Source of the DNA: Saccharothrix sp. ALI-22-I
GTDB taxonomy: Bacteria; Actinomycetota; Actinomycetes; Mycobacteriales; Pseudonocardiaceae
Assembly: GCF_001984175.1 (NCBI RefSeq)
Contig: NZ_MTQP01000068.1
Location: 868,001-932,000, forward strand
Direction of reading: 5' to 3'
Length of the DNA stretch: 64,000 bases
Part shown: in pieces, positions 42,382 through 50,344 of the stretch
Numbering within the stretch: the first letter of the stretch is position 1
How the letters are laid out: every line of letters begins with the position of its first letter
Program-made: the position numbers and the translations under genes
Notes under the pieces: model-generated
The model's database searches: none
What the model was told of the DNA's origin: nothing
What the model saw: only the letters and a program-made list of their open reading frames with translations

Positions 42382-42843
42382 GTGGAACAGCCGACGTTGT
42401 ACGCCGAACCCGGCACGTCCTGGTGGCCGCTGCTGTGGGGTCCGGTGTTCGCCGCGCTCGGGTTGGGCGTCGAAGCGCTGACCGGCTCGACGCGCCCGAC
42501 CCTCTGGTTCCTGGTCGCACTCCTCCTCTTCCTGCCCACGACGTTGTGGGTGCAGGGCCGGCGGCGCCTCTACGCGGTGCGCCTCACACCGGTCGCCCTG
42601 CACCAGGGGCGGGAGGAGCTGGCGATGCGGGAGGTGGAGTCGGTCGAGGGCGTGGAACCGCGGTCCGGCGCGAAGGTGCTGGGCGGCGGCTGGTCCGTGC
42701 CGCGTGGCACGGAGCCGGTCCCGATCAGGCTCACCGACGGCACGGTGGTGATGGGCTGGGCACGGGACGCGGACGCGTTGCGCACGGAGCTGGCGAAGTT
42801 GCTGATCACCCGTGGCGGCCAGCGGAGCGGACCGGAAGCGTGA
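42382..42843 (+). CDS. Two-TM membrane protein, DUF3093-like
   Basis: A 153-residue protein: two membrane segments close to the N-terminus (WWPLLWGPVFAALGLG and LWFLVALLLFLPTTLW), then a cytosolic strand-rich domain of about 95 residues (LYAVRLTPVALHQGREELAM ... IRLTDGTVVMGWARDADALR) ending in a helix. The layout resembles DUF3093 proteins, but the match is by general pattern only. The GTG start 9 bp after the previous stop is the likeliest. Function unknown. Confidence 0.6.
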   Translation: MEQPTLYAEPGTSWWPLLWGPVFAALGLGVEALTGSTRPTLWFLVALLLFLPTTLWVQGRRRLYAVRLTPVALHQGREELAMREVESVEGVEPRSGAKVLGGGWSVPRGTEPVPIRLTDGTVVMGWARDADALRTELAKLLITRGGQRSGPEA

Positions 42844-42856
42844 GAAGCTGATCGAC

Positions 42857-43192
42857 GTGACTGCGGCCACCGTCGAGACCGAGACCGAGCCGGAACCCGG
42901 AATGCCCACGCTGCACCAGCCGAAACGCGCGCTCATCGCGGCAGGTGAGGTGGTGCTCGTGGTGCTGCTCGTGCCGGTCGCCGTCTGGTGCTGGAACCGG
43001 GGTGTCCTCCACTACAGCTACCCCGTGCCCGACCAGCCGCCGCTGGAGTCGACGCGGTTCAAGGGCAACTGGATCGGCGCGTCCGTCGGCCTGGTCACCG
43101 TGGCCGGCGTCCTGCTGCTCGACGCGGTGCGCCAGACGCTGCTCGCGGTGCGCACCCGTGGTCGGAAACAGGTCGAACAATCCGACGTGTGA
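42857..43192 (+). CDS. Small two-TM membrane protein, unknown
   Basis: A 111-residue protein with an acidic N-terminus (ETETEPEPG), one membrane segment (VVLVVLLVPVAVWCW), a short outside loop with YSYPVPDQPP, and a second membrane segment (ASVGLVTVAGVLLLD) followed by basic residues. No family recognised. It lies 11 bp before hemL and is probably in the same transcript. Confidence 0.6.
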   Translation: MTAATVETETEPEPGMPTLHQPKRALIAAGEVVLVVLLVPVAVWCWNRGVLHYSYPVPDQPPLESTRFKGNWIGASVGLVTVAGVLLLDAVRQTLLAVRTRGRKQVEQSDV

Positions 43193-43203
43193 GACTGGAC
43201 CCC

Positions 43204-44493
43204 GTGACAGCGACGCGATCCCAGGAACTGTTCGAGCGCGCGGCGGCGGTGACCCCCGGTGGCGTGAACTCCCCGGTCCGGGCCTTCCACTCGGTCGGCG
43301 GCACGCCCAGGTTCATGGTGCGCGGCGAGGGCCCGCACCTGTGGGACGCCGACGGCAACCGGTACGTCGACCTGGTGTCGTCGTGGGGACCGATGATCCT
43401 CGGGCACGCCCACCCGGACGTCGTCCAGGCGGTCCAGGAGGCGGCCGCGCACGGCCTGTCGTTCGGCACCCCCACCGAGGGCGAGATCGAACTGGCCGAG
43501 GAGATCATCGACCGGGTCGCCCCGGTGCACCAGGTCCGGCTGGTCAACTCCGGCACCGAGGCCACGATGAGCGCGATCCGCCTCGCCCGCGGTTTCACCG
43601 GCCGTCACAAGATCGTCAAGTTCGCCGGCTGCTACCACGGTCACGTGGACGCACTGCTCGCCCAAGCGGGCTCCGGAGTGGCCACGCTCGGCCTGCCCAC
43701 GTCGCCGGGCGTCACCGGCGCGCAAGCAGCCGACACCCTCGTCCTCCCGTACAACGACATCGACGCGGTCCGGAAGGCGTTCGCCGAGAACCCCGACGAG
43801 ATCGCCTGCGTGATCACCGAGGCCGCGGCGGGCAACATGGGCGCGATCCCGCCCCTGTACAACGCCGAGCTCAAGGAACTCTGCCAGGCCAACGGCGCGC
43901 TGCTGATCATGGACGAGGTGATGACCGGCTTCCGCGTGTCCCGCGCCGGCTGGTACGGCCTGGAGACCGTCGAAGGCGACCTCTACACGTTCGGCAAGGT
44001 CATGTCCGGCGGCCTGCCCGCGGCGGCGTTCGGCGGCCGGACCGACGTGATGTCCAAGCTCGCCCCGTCCGGCCCGGTCTACCAGGCCGGCACGCTGTCC
44101 GGTAACCCGGTCGCGGTGGCGGCGGGCCTGGCCACGCTGCGCGCCGCGACGGACGACGTCTACCGCACCCTCGACGCCAACGCCACCCGCCTGGGCGCGC
44201 TGTTCACCGCCGCGCTCACCGAAGCGGGCGTCAAGCACCGCGTGCAGTTCGCCGGCAACCTGTGCAGCGTATTCTTCACCGACAACGAGGTGACCGACTA
44301 CGCGGGCGCGCAGGCCGCCGAGACGTGGCGTTTCCCGCCGTTCTTCCACGCCCTGCTCGACCGCGGCGTGTACGCGCCGCCGAGCGCCTACGAGGCGTGG
44401 TTCGTCAACGCCGCCATGACCGACGACGACTTCCAGATCATCGCGGACGCCTTGCCGCACGCCGCCCGTGCCGCCGCGGAGGCGACGAAGTGA
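43204..44493 (+). CDS. hemL: Glutamate-1-semialdehyde 2,1-aminomutase
   Basis: A 429-residue PLP enzyme converting glutamate-1-semialdehyde to 5-aminolevulinate, the step after HemA. TPGGVNSPVRAF, GSGVATLGLPTSPGV and the PLP Lys265 in TFGKVMSGGLPAAAFGG are present. GTG 43204 was chosen; GTG 43189, overlapping the previous stop, would add five residues. Its stop overlaps the phosphatase start by 4 bp. Lying with cytochrome c genes, it joins heme supply to heme use. Confidence 0.96.
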   Translation: MTATRSQELFERAAAVTPGGVNSPVRAFHSVGGTPRFMVRGEGPHLWDADGNRYVDLVSSWGPMILGHAHPDVVQAVQEAAAHGLSFGTPTEGEIELAEEIIDRVAPVHQVRLVNSGTEATMSAIRLARGFTGRHKIVKFAGCYHGHVDALLAQAGSGVATLGLPTSPGVTGAQAADTLVLPYNDIDAVRKAFAENPDEIACVITEAAAGNMGAIPPLYNAELKELCQANGALLIMDEVMTGFRVSRAGWYGLETVEGDLYTFGKVMSGGLPAAAFGGRTDVMSKLAPSGPVYQAGTLSGNPVAVAAGLATLRAATDDVYRTLDANATRLGALFTAALTEAGVKHRVQFAGNLCSVFFTDNEVTDYAGAQAAETWRFPPFFHALLDRGVYAPPSAYEAWFVNAAMTDDDFQIIADALPHAARAAAEATK

Positions 44494-45119
44494 GCAGAAC
44501 AGTCATCCACATGCTCCGCCACGGCGAGGTGCACAACCCGACGGGCATCCTCTACGGCCGCCTGCCGGGGTTCAAGCTGTCCGAACGCGGCCAGAAGCAG
44601 GCGCTGACCGTGGCCGAGCACCTGGCCGACCACGACATCGCGCACGTCGTGGCGTCCCCGCTGGACCGGGCGCAGCAGACCGCGTCGCCGATCGCCGACT
44701 CGCACCGGCTGGAACTGGCCACCGACGACCGGCTGATCGAGGCGGGCAACCAGTTCGAGGGCCTGAAGGTGGCCGTCGGCGACGGCGCGCTGCGCTCGCC
44801 GAAGCACTGGCCGAAGCTGATCAACCCGTTCCGGCCGTCGTGGGGCGAGCCGTACCTGGAGATCGCGCACCGGATGCTCGGCGCGGTGCAGCGGGCCCGG
44901 TCGGCGGCCGAGGGCCACGAGGCGGTGTGCGTATCGCACCAGCTGCCGATCTGGACGCTGCGGCGGTTCCTGGAGGGCAAGCGGATGTGGCACGACCCGC
45001 GCCGCCGGGAGTGCTCGCTGGCGTCGTTGACCAGCCTGGTGTTCGAGGGGGAGCAGCTGGTGCGGGTGGTCTACACCGAACCGGTCGGCGCGACCAACCC
45101 GAGGGTGACCGGCGCATGA
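44490..45119 (+). CDS. Histidine phosphatase-family protein
   Basis: A 209-residue phosphoglycerate-mutase-like enzyme with the phosphohistidine motif HMLRHGEVHNP at the N-terminus, VASPLDRAQQTA near 60 and the second His in CVSHQLPIWTLRRFL near 150. It occupies the place of a conserved gene between hemL and the thioredoxin in mycobacteria. Substrate unknown. Both ends overlap neighbours by 4 bp, so translation is coupled. Confidence 0.87.
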   Translation: MSRTVIHMLRHGEVHNPTGILYGRLPGFKLSERGQKQALTVAEHLADHDIAHVVASPLDRAQQTASPIADSHRLELATDDRLIEAGNQFEGLKVAVGDGALRSPKHWPKLINPFRPSWGEPYLEIAHRMLGAVQRARSAAEGHEAVCVSHQLPIWTLRRFLEGKRMWHDPRRRECSLASLTSLVFEGEQLVRVVYTEPVGATNPRVTGA

Positions 45120-45694
45120 GGAAGGCTCTGACCGGCCTGATGGCCGCGTTGCTGCTGCTCACGGCCTGTTCGACCGGGGACGACGCGGTGGTGGCCGGTT
45201 CGGAGTTCCAGCTGGTCGCGCCCAACGGCGAGACCAAGCTCCGCTACGACGGCGAGGAGCGCAAGGGCATCAAGGGACTGACCGGCCCGAGCCTGATGGA
45301 GGACGGCAAGACGATCTCGCTGGACGACTACGCGGGCAAGGTCGTGATCGTCAACATCTGGGGCGCGTGGTGCCCGCCGTGCCGCACCGAGGCACCCGAG
45401 CTGCAGAAGGTGCAGGACGAGACCGGCTCGCTGGGGGTGCAGGTGCTGGGCGTCGACGTCAAGGAGACCTCGACCGAGTCGCCCCGGGACTTCATCACCA
45501 ACCGCCGTCTGAGCTACCCGTCGATCTACGACGAGTCCGGTCGGGCGATGCTGTCCTTCCGCGGACTGCCGCCGAACACCGTGCCGTCCACGTTCGTGCT
45601 GGACAAGCAGCACCGGGTGGCGGCGGCGTTCCTGGGCCCCGTGATCGCCTCCGACCTGCTGCAGCTGGTGAAGGACCTGGCCGCCGAGTCATAA
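45116..45694 (+). CDS. TlpA/ResA-like thioredoxin lipoprotein
   Basis: A 192-residue envelope thioredoxin: a lipobox LLTAC near residue 18, then a TlpA-like domain with active site WGAWCPPCRTEAPEL near 82 and cis-Pro in NTVPSTFVLD. It is expected to reduce the heme-binding cysteines of apocytochrome c in the System II pathway with CcdA, ResB and CcsB. In mycobacteria ccdA follows directly; here an M64 peptidase gene on the other strand intervenes. Confidence 0.92.
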   Translation: MRKALTGLMAALLLLTACSTGDDAVVAGSEFQLVAPNGETKLRYDGEERKGIKGLTGPSLMEDGKTISLDDYAGKVVIVNIWGAWCPPCRTEAPELQKVQDETGSLGVQVLGVDVKETSTESPRDFITNRRLSYPSIYDESGRAMLSFRGLPPNTVPSTFVLDKQHRVAAAFLGPVIASDLLQLVKDLAAES

Positions 45695-45722
45695 CGGCCA
45701 CCGGCTGACGGCCACCGGCTGA
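45695..45722. repeat. 14-bp tandem repeat, two copies
   Basis: CGGCCACCGGCTGA occurs twice in tandem just after the thioredoxin stop, followed by two shorter ACGGCTGA copies. It lies at the junction with the inserted M64 peptidase gene. Confidence 0.75.
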
Positions 45723-45744
45723 ACGGCTGAACGGGTCACCGGCG

Positions 45745-46719
45745 TCAGCGCAGCTCGGGGATCTTCGCCTTGAACGCCTCGATCATCGCGTCCCGCCCGA
45801 TGAGGTTGAACTCGCGGCCGAGCGTGCGCATGATCGAGTTCTCGGTGGGCCGGTACAGGCCGTGCAGGTGGTACCGGGCGCCCTCGAACGCGCCGACCAC
45901 GCCACCGTCCGGTGACGCCTGGCCGAGGTAGGCCGACCACTTCGCGCCGGTGGCGCTCGTGGTCACGTTGACCTCGGTCGGCTCGGTGCCGGTGTACTGG
46001 TCGTTGGGGTAGTCGTACTCGTCGGCCAGCTTGCCGATCGAGTGGCCCAGTTCGTGCACCGCGATCTGCCCGGCCTGGTCGTTCGCGCCCGCCGCGGTCG
46101 CCACGCCACCGCCCGCGCCGCCGTACTTGGCGGTGTTGCCGAGTGCGATGACCTGGTCGGCCTGCGGCGCGAGAGCGGCGAACTGGGTGGCCTTGGTCTG
46201 GTTCACGCACAGCAGGCGTTCGGTCTGGGTGTCCCGGCCCTGGCACCAGAAGCCCATGTCCAGGGCGGTGTCGCGGGCCGTGCCCAGGGTCGGGTCGTGG
46301 TCCACGCCGGACTCGTTCGACACGACGTCGACCTGCCACACGTTGAAGTACTGGCGGTAGGACTTGAACGGCTCCACGGCGGACAGCTCGGTCCACTTGT
46401 CCACCACGTGGGTGTGGAAGAGGTCGATCTCGGCGGGGGTGTAGCCGTCGCCGATGAACACCAGGTCGAACCGCTGGTCGGGTGCGCCGGTCTCCTGGAT
46501 GGGCACCACGTCGGCGGCCACGTCGGCCGGTGCGGCGCGGGTCTCGACGGCGCGCGGGACGGCGGTCCGGCTGATCGTGCCGTCCGGCGAGAACACCTCC
46601 ACCCACTCCACATCGGATTGCGCGGGCGTGGTGGACTCCGCGGCGTCGCCGGGCAGGGGCGCGGCGACGACGGCGAAGGCGACAGCCAGCACGGGCAGGG
46701 TGAGCTGGTGTGCGCGCAT
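45745..46719 (-). CDS. Secreted M64-family metallopeptidase
   Basis: A 324-residue protein with a signal peptide (cleavage near APLPGDAA) and the IgA-peptidase M64 core: FDLVFIGDGYTPAEIDLF near residue 85, and the zinc motif HELGHSIGKLADEYD with His222, Glu223 and His226. Three Cys in the WCQGRDTQ/LLCVNQ region may bind structurally. Natural substrate unknown. Its orientation is opposite to the flanking cytochrome c genes. TAGCGT six bases before the ATG suggests a leaderless transcript. Confidence 0.87.
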   Translation of the reverse strand: MRAHQLTLPVLAVAFAVVAAPLPGDAAESTTPAQSDVEWVEVFSPDGTISRTAVPRAVETRAAPADVAADVVPIQETGAPDQRFDLVFIGDGYTPAEIDLFHTHVVDKWTELSAVEPFKSYRQYFNVWQVDVVSNESGVDHDPTLGTARDTALDMGFWCQGRDTQTERLLCVNQTKATQFAALAPQADQVIALGNTAKYGGAGGGVATAAGANDQAGQIAVHELGHSIGKLADEYDYPNDQYTGTEPTEVNVTTSATGAKWSAYLGQASPDGGVVGAFEGARYHLHGLYRPTENSIMRTLGREFNLIGRDAMIEAFKAKIPELR

Positions 46720-46914
46720 GCTGTCACGCTATGGAGTTGGCCAATCACCCACTAGGGAAGAAGGTCGGGTTTAAAAGTTCCCTCGATTGGGTAAAAAGTG
46801 CCGATTCCTGTACGCCCCGCTGTGGGCCACCGCCCCATTCGGCACTGTGATGTGGGTCGCCCATAAGGGATGCCGGTGCACGGCGTCAAGTGCGCCCTAC
46901 CTACCCTGAACCCC

Positions 46915-47691
46915 GTGAACCCGACCGATCTGGCCACCTCGGGCCCGATCCTGCTCGCGACCGGGGTAGCGCTGCTGGCAGGGGCCATCTCGTTCGCCTC
47001 CCCGTGCGTAGTGCCCTTGGTCCCCGGCTACCTCGCCTACCTGGCCGGCCTGGTAGGCGCGGAAGCCCCGGCGGTCCAGGACGGCGAATCCAGGAAGACC
47101 GGCCGCTGGCGAGTCGCCGGAGCCGCGTTGCTCTTCGTGCTCGGCTTCACGATCGTGTTCTCCTTGACGTCGTTCGTGGTGCTCGGCCTGACCGACCTGT
47201 TCTGGCTCCAGGGCGACCTGCTCCAGCGCATCGGTGGCGTGATCACGATCGCCATGGGCCTGGTGTTCATCGGCCTGGTCCCCGTCCTCCAACGGGACGT
47301 CCGCGTGCACCGCACCCCCAGAGCCGGCCTGCTCGGCGCACCGCTGTTGGGCGGCGTGTTCGCGCTCGGTTGGACGCCGTGCATCGGCCCGACGCTGATG
47401 GGCGTGCTGGCGTTGACCCGCAGCACCGAGGTCGGCTCGGTCACCGCGCGCGGCGGGGTGCTGGTGCTCGCCTACTGCCTCGGCCTCGGCTTGCCGTTCA
47501 TCCTGATCGCGATGGGCGCGCGCTGGGCGGTCCGGACCACCGGCTGGTTGCGCACGCACGTCCGCCAGGTGCAGGTGTTCGGCGGCGCGCTGCTGATCGC
47601 GGTCGGCGTCGCCCTGGTCACCGGCCTGTGGGGCGATTTCGTGGCCTGGCTGCGTGACGCCGTCATCACCGACCTAGAACTGCCGTTGTAG
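46915..47691 (+). CDS. ccdA: Cytochrome c biogenesis protein CcdA
   Basis: A 258-residue membrane protein with about six membrane segments. The two redox cysteines lie in FASPCVVPLVPGY and GWTPCIGPTLM. It passes electrons from cytosolic thioredoxin to the external thioredoxin. The GTG at 46915 has TACCCT exactly seven bases upstream, so a leaderless transcript is likely and this promoter makes the operon independent of the inserted peptidase gene. Its stop shares a base with the resB start. Confidence 0.95.
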   Translation: MNPTDLATSGPILLATGVALLAGAISFASPCVVPLVPGYLAYLAGLVGAEAPAVQDGESRKTGRWRVAGAALLFVLGFTIVFSLTSFVVLGLTDLFWLQGDLLQRIGGVITIAMGLVFIGLVPVLQRDVRVHRTPRAGLLGAPLLGGVFALGWTPCIGPTLMGVLALTRSTEVGSVTARGGVLVLAYCLGLGLPFILIAMGARWAVRTTGWLRTHVRQVQVFGGALLIAVGVALVTGLWGDFVAWLRDAVITDLELPL

Positions 47692-49235
47692 TGAGCGTTC
47701 TCCTCGCCTTCCTGCGCAACACGTGGCGCGGTCTCACCGCCATGCGCACCGCGTTGACCCTGCTGTTCCTGCTGGCCTTGGGCGCGATGCCGGGCGCGCT
47801 GCTCCCGCAGCGCTCGCTGAACGCCCTGAAGGTCGACGAGTACATCGCGAACAACGGCTGGTGGGGCCGGTTCCTGGACGACCTCCAGTTCTTCGACGTC
47901 TACGCCAGCGTCTGGTTCTCCGCCGTCTACGTGCTGCTGTTCGTGTCCCTGGTCGGCTGCCTGCTGCCGCGCACCTGGGACTACTTCAAGCAGATGCGGG
48001 CCAAGCCCGTGCTCACCCCGCGCAACCTGGCCCGGATGCCGCACCACGCGACGGCCGACACGACCGCCGGCCCGCAGGCCGTGATCGAGCACGCCGAACG
48101 GCGGCTCAAGGGCTGGCGGCTGGTCACCGGCGAGGAGCGCAACGGCGCCCGCACGGTCAGCGCCGAACGCGGTTTCCTGCGCGAGACCGGCAACCTGGTG
48201 TTCCACTTCTCCTTGCTGGGCCTGCTGATCGCGTTCGCGCTGGGCAAGATGTTCGGCTACGAGGGCCAGGTCATCGTGCAGGCCAACGGCGGCCAGTTCT
48301 GCAACTCCGGCGTCTACAACTACGACACGTTCCGGCCCGGCCTGCGCGTGGACGGCACGCGGCTCAACCAGTTCTGCGTGAAGATCGACGACTTCAACGC
48401 CACGTTCCTGCACAACGGCCAAGCGGAGAGCTTCCGCGCGGACATCCAGTACCAGTCCGGCGCGGACCTGGAGACCGGCTCCTGGCGGCCGTACCCGCTG
48501 GAGGTCAACAGCCCGCTGCGCACCGCCGGCGACCGGCTCTACCTCCTCGGCCACGGCTACACGCCGCTGTTCACGGTGACCTTCCCCAACGGCGAGATCC
48601 GCACCGGCACCACCCAGTGGCGACCGGTCAACCAGGTCACGCTGGCCTCCGAGGGCGCGACGAAGTTCGACCCGCCGGACGTGCCGGACGCCGAGCAGCG
48701 CCGCAAGAGCCAACTCGCGATCACCGGCCTGCTCGCGCCGACCGCCGTCTTCCGCGGCGAACTGCTGGACTCGGCGTTCCCCGCCGCGAACGACCCGGCG
48801 GTGGCGATCGACGTCTACCGCGGCGATCTCGGCACCGACTCCGGCCGCGGCCAGTCCATCTTCTCCATCGACCAGAAGATGGTGCAGGACGGCAAACTCG
48901 CCAAAGTCGCCCGGCAGAACCTCAAGCAGGGCGAGCAGTTGACGCTCGACGACGGCACCGTGATCCGCTTCGACGGTGTCCGCGACTGGGTGTCGTTGCA
49001 GGTGTCGCACGACCCCACGCAGATGTGGGTGCTGGTGTTCTCGGTGCTGGTCATCCTGGGTCTGGGCGTCTCGCTGAGCATCAAGCGCCGCCGCGTGTGG
49101 GTGCGGGCCACGCCCCAGGAGGACGGGCGTACCGTTGTCGAGGTCGGCGGCCTCGCGCGCACTGATCAGGCCGGATACGGCGAGGAGTTCACCGCTCTAT
49201 CCCGGGACCTGCTCGCCCACAAGGAGGAGAGCTGA
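47691..49235 (+). CDS. resB: Cytochrome c biogenesis protein ResB
   Basis: A 514-residue System II protein (Ccs1). It has the N-terminal FLRNTWRGLTAMRTALTLLFLLALG segment, further membrane segments near residues 75-95 and 165-185, a large outside domain of about 260 residues, and a last membrane segment near 445. With CcsB it moves heme out and joins it to apocytochrome c. Starts and stops overlap the flanking genes by 1 bp. Confidence 0.95.
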   Translation: MSVLLAFLRNTWRGLTAMRTALTLLFLLALGAMPGALLPQRSLNALKVDEYIANNGWWGRFLDDLQFFDVYASVWFSAVYVLLFVSLVGCLLPRTWDYFKQMRAKPVLTPRNLARMPHHATADTTAGPQAVIEHAERRLKGWRLVTGEERNGARTVSAERGFLRETGNLVFHFSLLGLLIAFALGKMFGYEGQVIVQANGGQFCNSGVYNYDTFRPGLRVDGTRLNQFCVKIDDFNATFLHNGQAESFRADIQYQSGADLETGSWRPYPLEVNSPLRTAGDRLYLLGHGYTPLFTVTFPNGEIRTGTTQWRPVNQVTLASEGATKFDPPDVPDAEQRRKSQLAITGLLAPTAVFRGELLDSAFPAANDPAVAIDVYRGDLGTDSGRGQSIFSIDQKMVQDGKLAKVARQNLKQGEQLTLDDGTVIRFDGVRDWVSLQVSHDPTQMWVLVFSVLVILGLGVSLSIKRRRVWVRATPQEDGRTVVEVGGLARTDQAGYGEEFTALSRDLLAHKEES

Positions 49236-50188
49236 TGCCGGTCAACGCGACCCTGGCGACGTACAGCGACTGGACTTACGGCGCCGCCGTGGCGATCTAC
49301 TTCTTCGCCGCGGTGCTCTACTTGTGCGAGGCGGCGTTCGCCCGGCCCGAGAAGGCCAAGGAACGCGAGTTGGTCGCGGCCGGCGGCATCCAGCTGGGCG
49401 GCACGGACGCGGCGGGCACCTGGACGCCCGGCCTGGTGGTCAAGCCGGAGCTGTCCCGCGCCGAACGCCTCGGCCGGATGGGCGTGGCGCTGACCGTCCT
49501 CGGCGTGGTGGTGCAAGTCGCTTCGTTGGTGCTGCGCGGATTGGCGACCGAGCGCGCGCCGTGGGGCAACATGTACGAGTACGGCTCGTTGCTGACGCTC
49601 GCGGGCGTGGTGACGTGGCTGGTGCTGTCCCGCACGTTCCCGGTGCGCAGGCTCGGCGGGTTCGTGCTGGTGCCGGTCGTGATCCTGATGTTCCTCGGCG
49701 GCACCGTGCTCTACGCCGACGCCGCGCCCGTGCAGCCCGCGCTCCAGTCGTACTGGCTCGTGGTGCACGTCTCGGTGATCTCGGTGTCCACCGGCATCCT
49801 GCTGGTGCCCGGTGTGGCCAGCGTGCTGTACCTGCTGAAGTCCTCCGGCCACGCGCGGTTCCGCAAGTTCCCCGACGCCGAGGTGCTGGACCGGCTCGCC
49901 TACCGCAGCACGGTGTTCGCGTTCCCGCTGTTCACCATCGGCATCATCTGCGGCGCGATCTGGGCCGAGGCGGCGTGGGGCCGGTTCTGGGGCTGGGACC
50001 CCAAGGAGACGGTGGCGTTCGTGTCGTGGGTCGTCTACGCGGCGTACCTGCACGCGCGGGCGACGGCCGGTTGGCGGGGCCGTCCCGCCGCCTGGATCAA
50101 CTCGTTGGGCTTCGCGCTGACCGTGTTCAACCTGTTCTTCATCAACCTCGTAACGACTGGGTTGCACTCGTACGCGGGTGTCGGCTGA
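49235..50188 (+). CDS. ccsB: Cytochrome c biogenesis protein CcsB/CcsA
   Basis: A 317-residue membrane protein with about eight segments. The heme-handling WWD-type motif reads WGRFWGWDPKETVAFVSW near residue 250, and conserved His candidates are in VVHVSVI and LHSYAGVG. Partner of ResB in System II cytochrome c synthesis. The start overlaps resB by 1 bp; a 15-bp stem-loop after the stop closes the operon. Confidence 0.95.
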   Translation: MPVNATLATYSDWTYGAAVAIYFFAAVLYLCEAAFARPEKAKERELVAAGGIQLGGTDAAGTWTPGLVVKPELSRAERLGRMGVALTVLGVVVQVASLVLRGLATERAPWGNMYEYGSLLTLAGVVTWLVLSRTFPVRRLGGFVLVPVVILMFLGGTVLYADAAPVQPALQSYWLVVHVSVISVSTGILLVPGVASVLYLLKSSGHARFRKFPDAEVLDRLAYRSTVFAFPLFTIGIICGAIWAEAAWGRFWGWDPKETVAFVSWVVYAAYLHARATAGWRGRPAAWINSLGFALTVFNLFFINLVTTGLHSYAGVG

Positions 50189-50210
50189 TCCCGTAGACCA
50201 CCAGGTACGC

Positions 50211-50254
50211 GGTGTTCGTCCACCCATGTCACGGGCTCGGGGTGGACGAACACC
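50211..50254 (+). terminator. 15-bp perfect stem-loop after ccsB
   Basis: GGTGTTCGTCCACCC at 50211-50225 pairs perfectly with 50240-50254 around a 14-nt loop, 22 bp after the ccsB stop. No U-tract. Confidence 0.8.
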
Positions 50255-50263
50255 CAGTGTCGT

Positions 50264-50289
50264 GGAACCACTGGTCGCCGACTACCGTC
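50264..50289 (+). promoter_or_regulatory. Possible ECF-sigma promoter upstream of the ParA-like gene
   Basis: GGAACC (50264-50269) is followed after 16 bp by CGTC (50286-50289), matching the general GGAAC-N16-CGT form of ECF sigma promoters. TACCGT at 50283-50288 could instead be a housekeeping -10. Not decisive. Confidence 0.3.
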
Positions 50290-50344
50290 GGACGCGTGGG
50301 GTCGGGGAGGTCTCGATCCGCTTCGCTCAGGGAGGACCCCAGCG

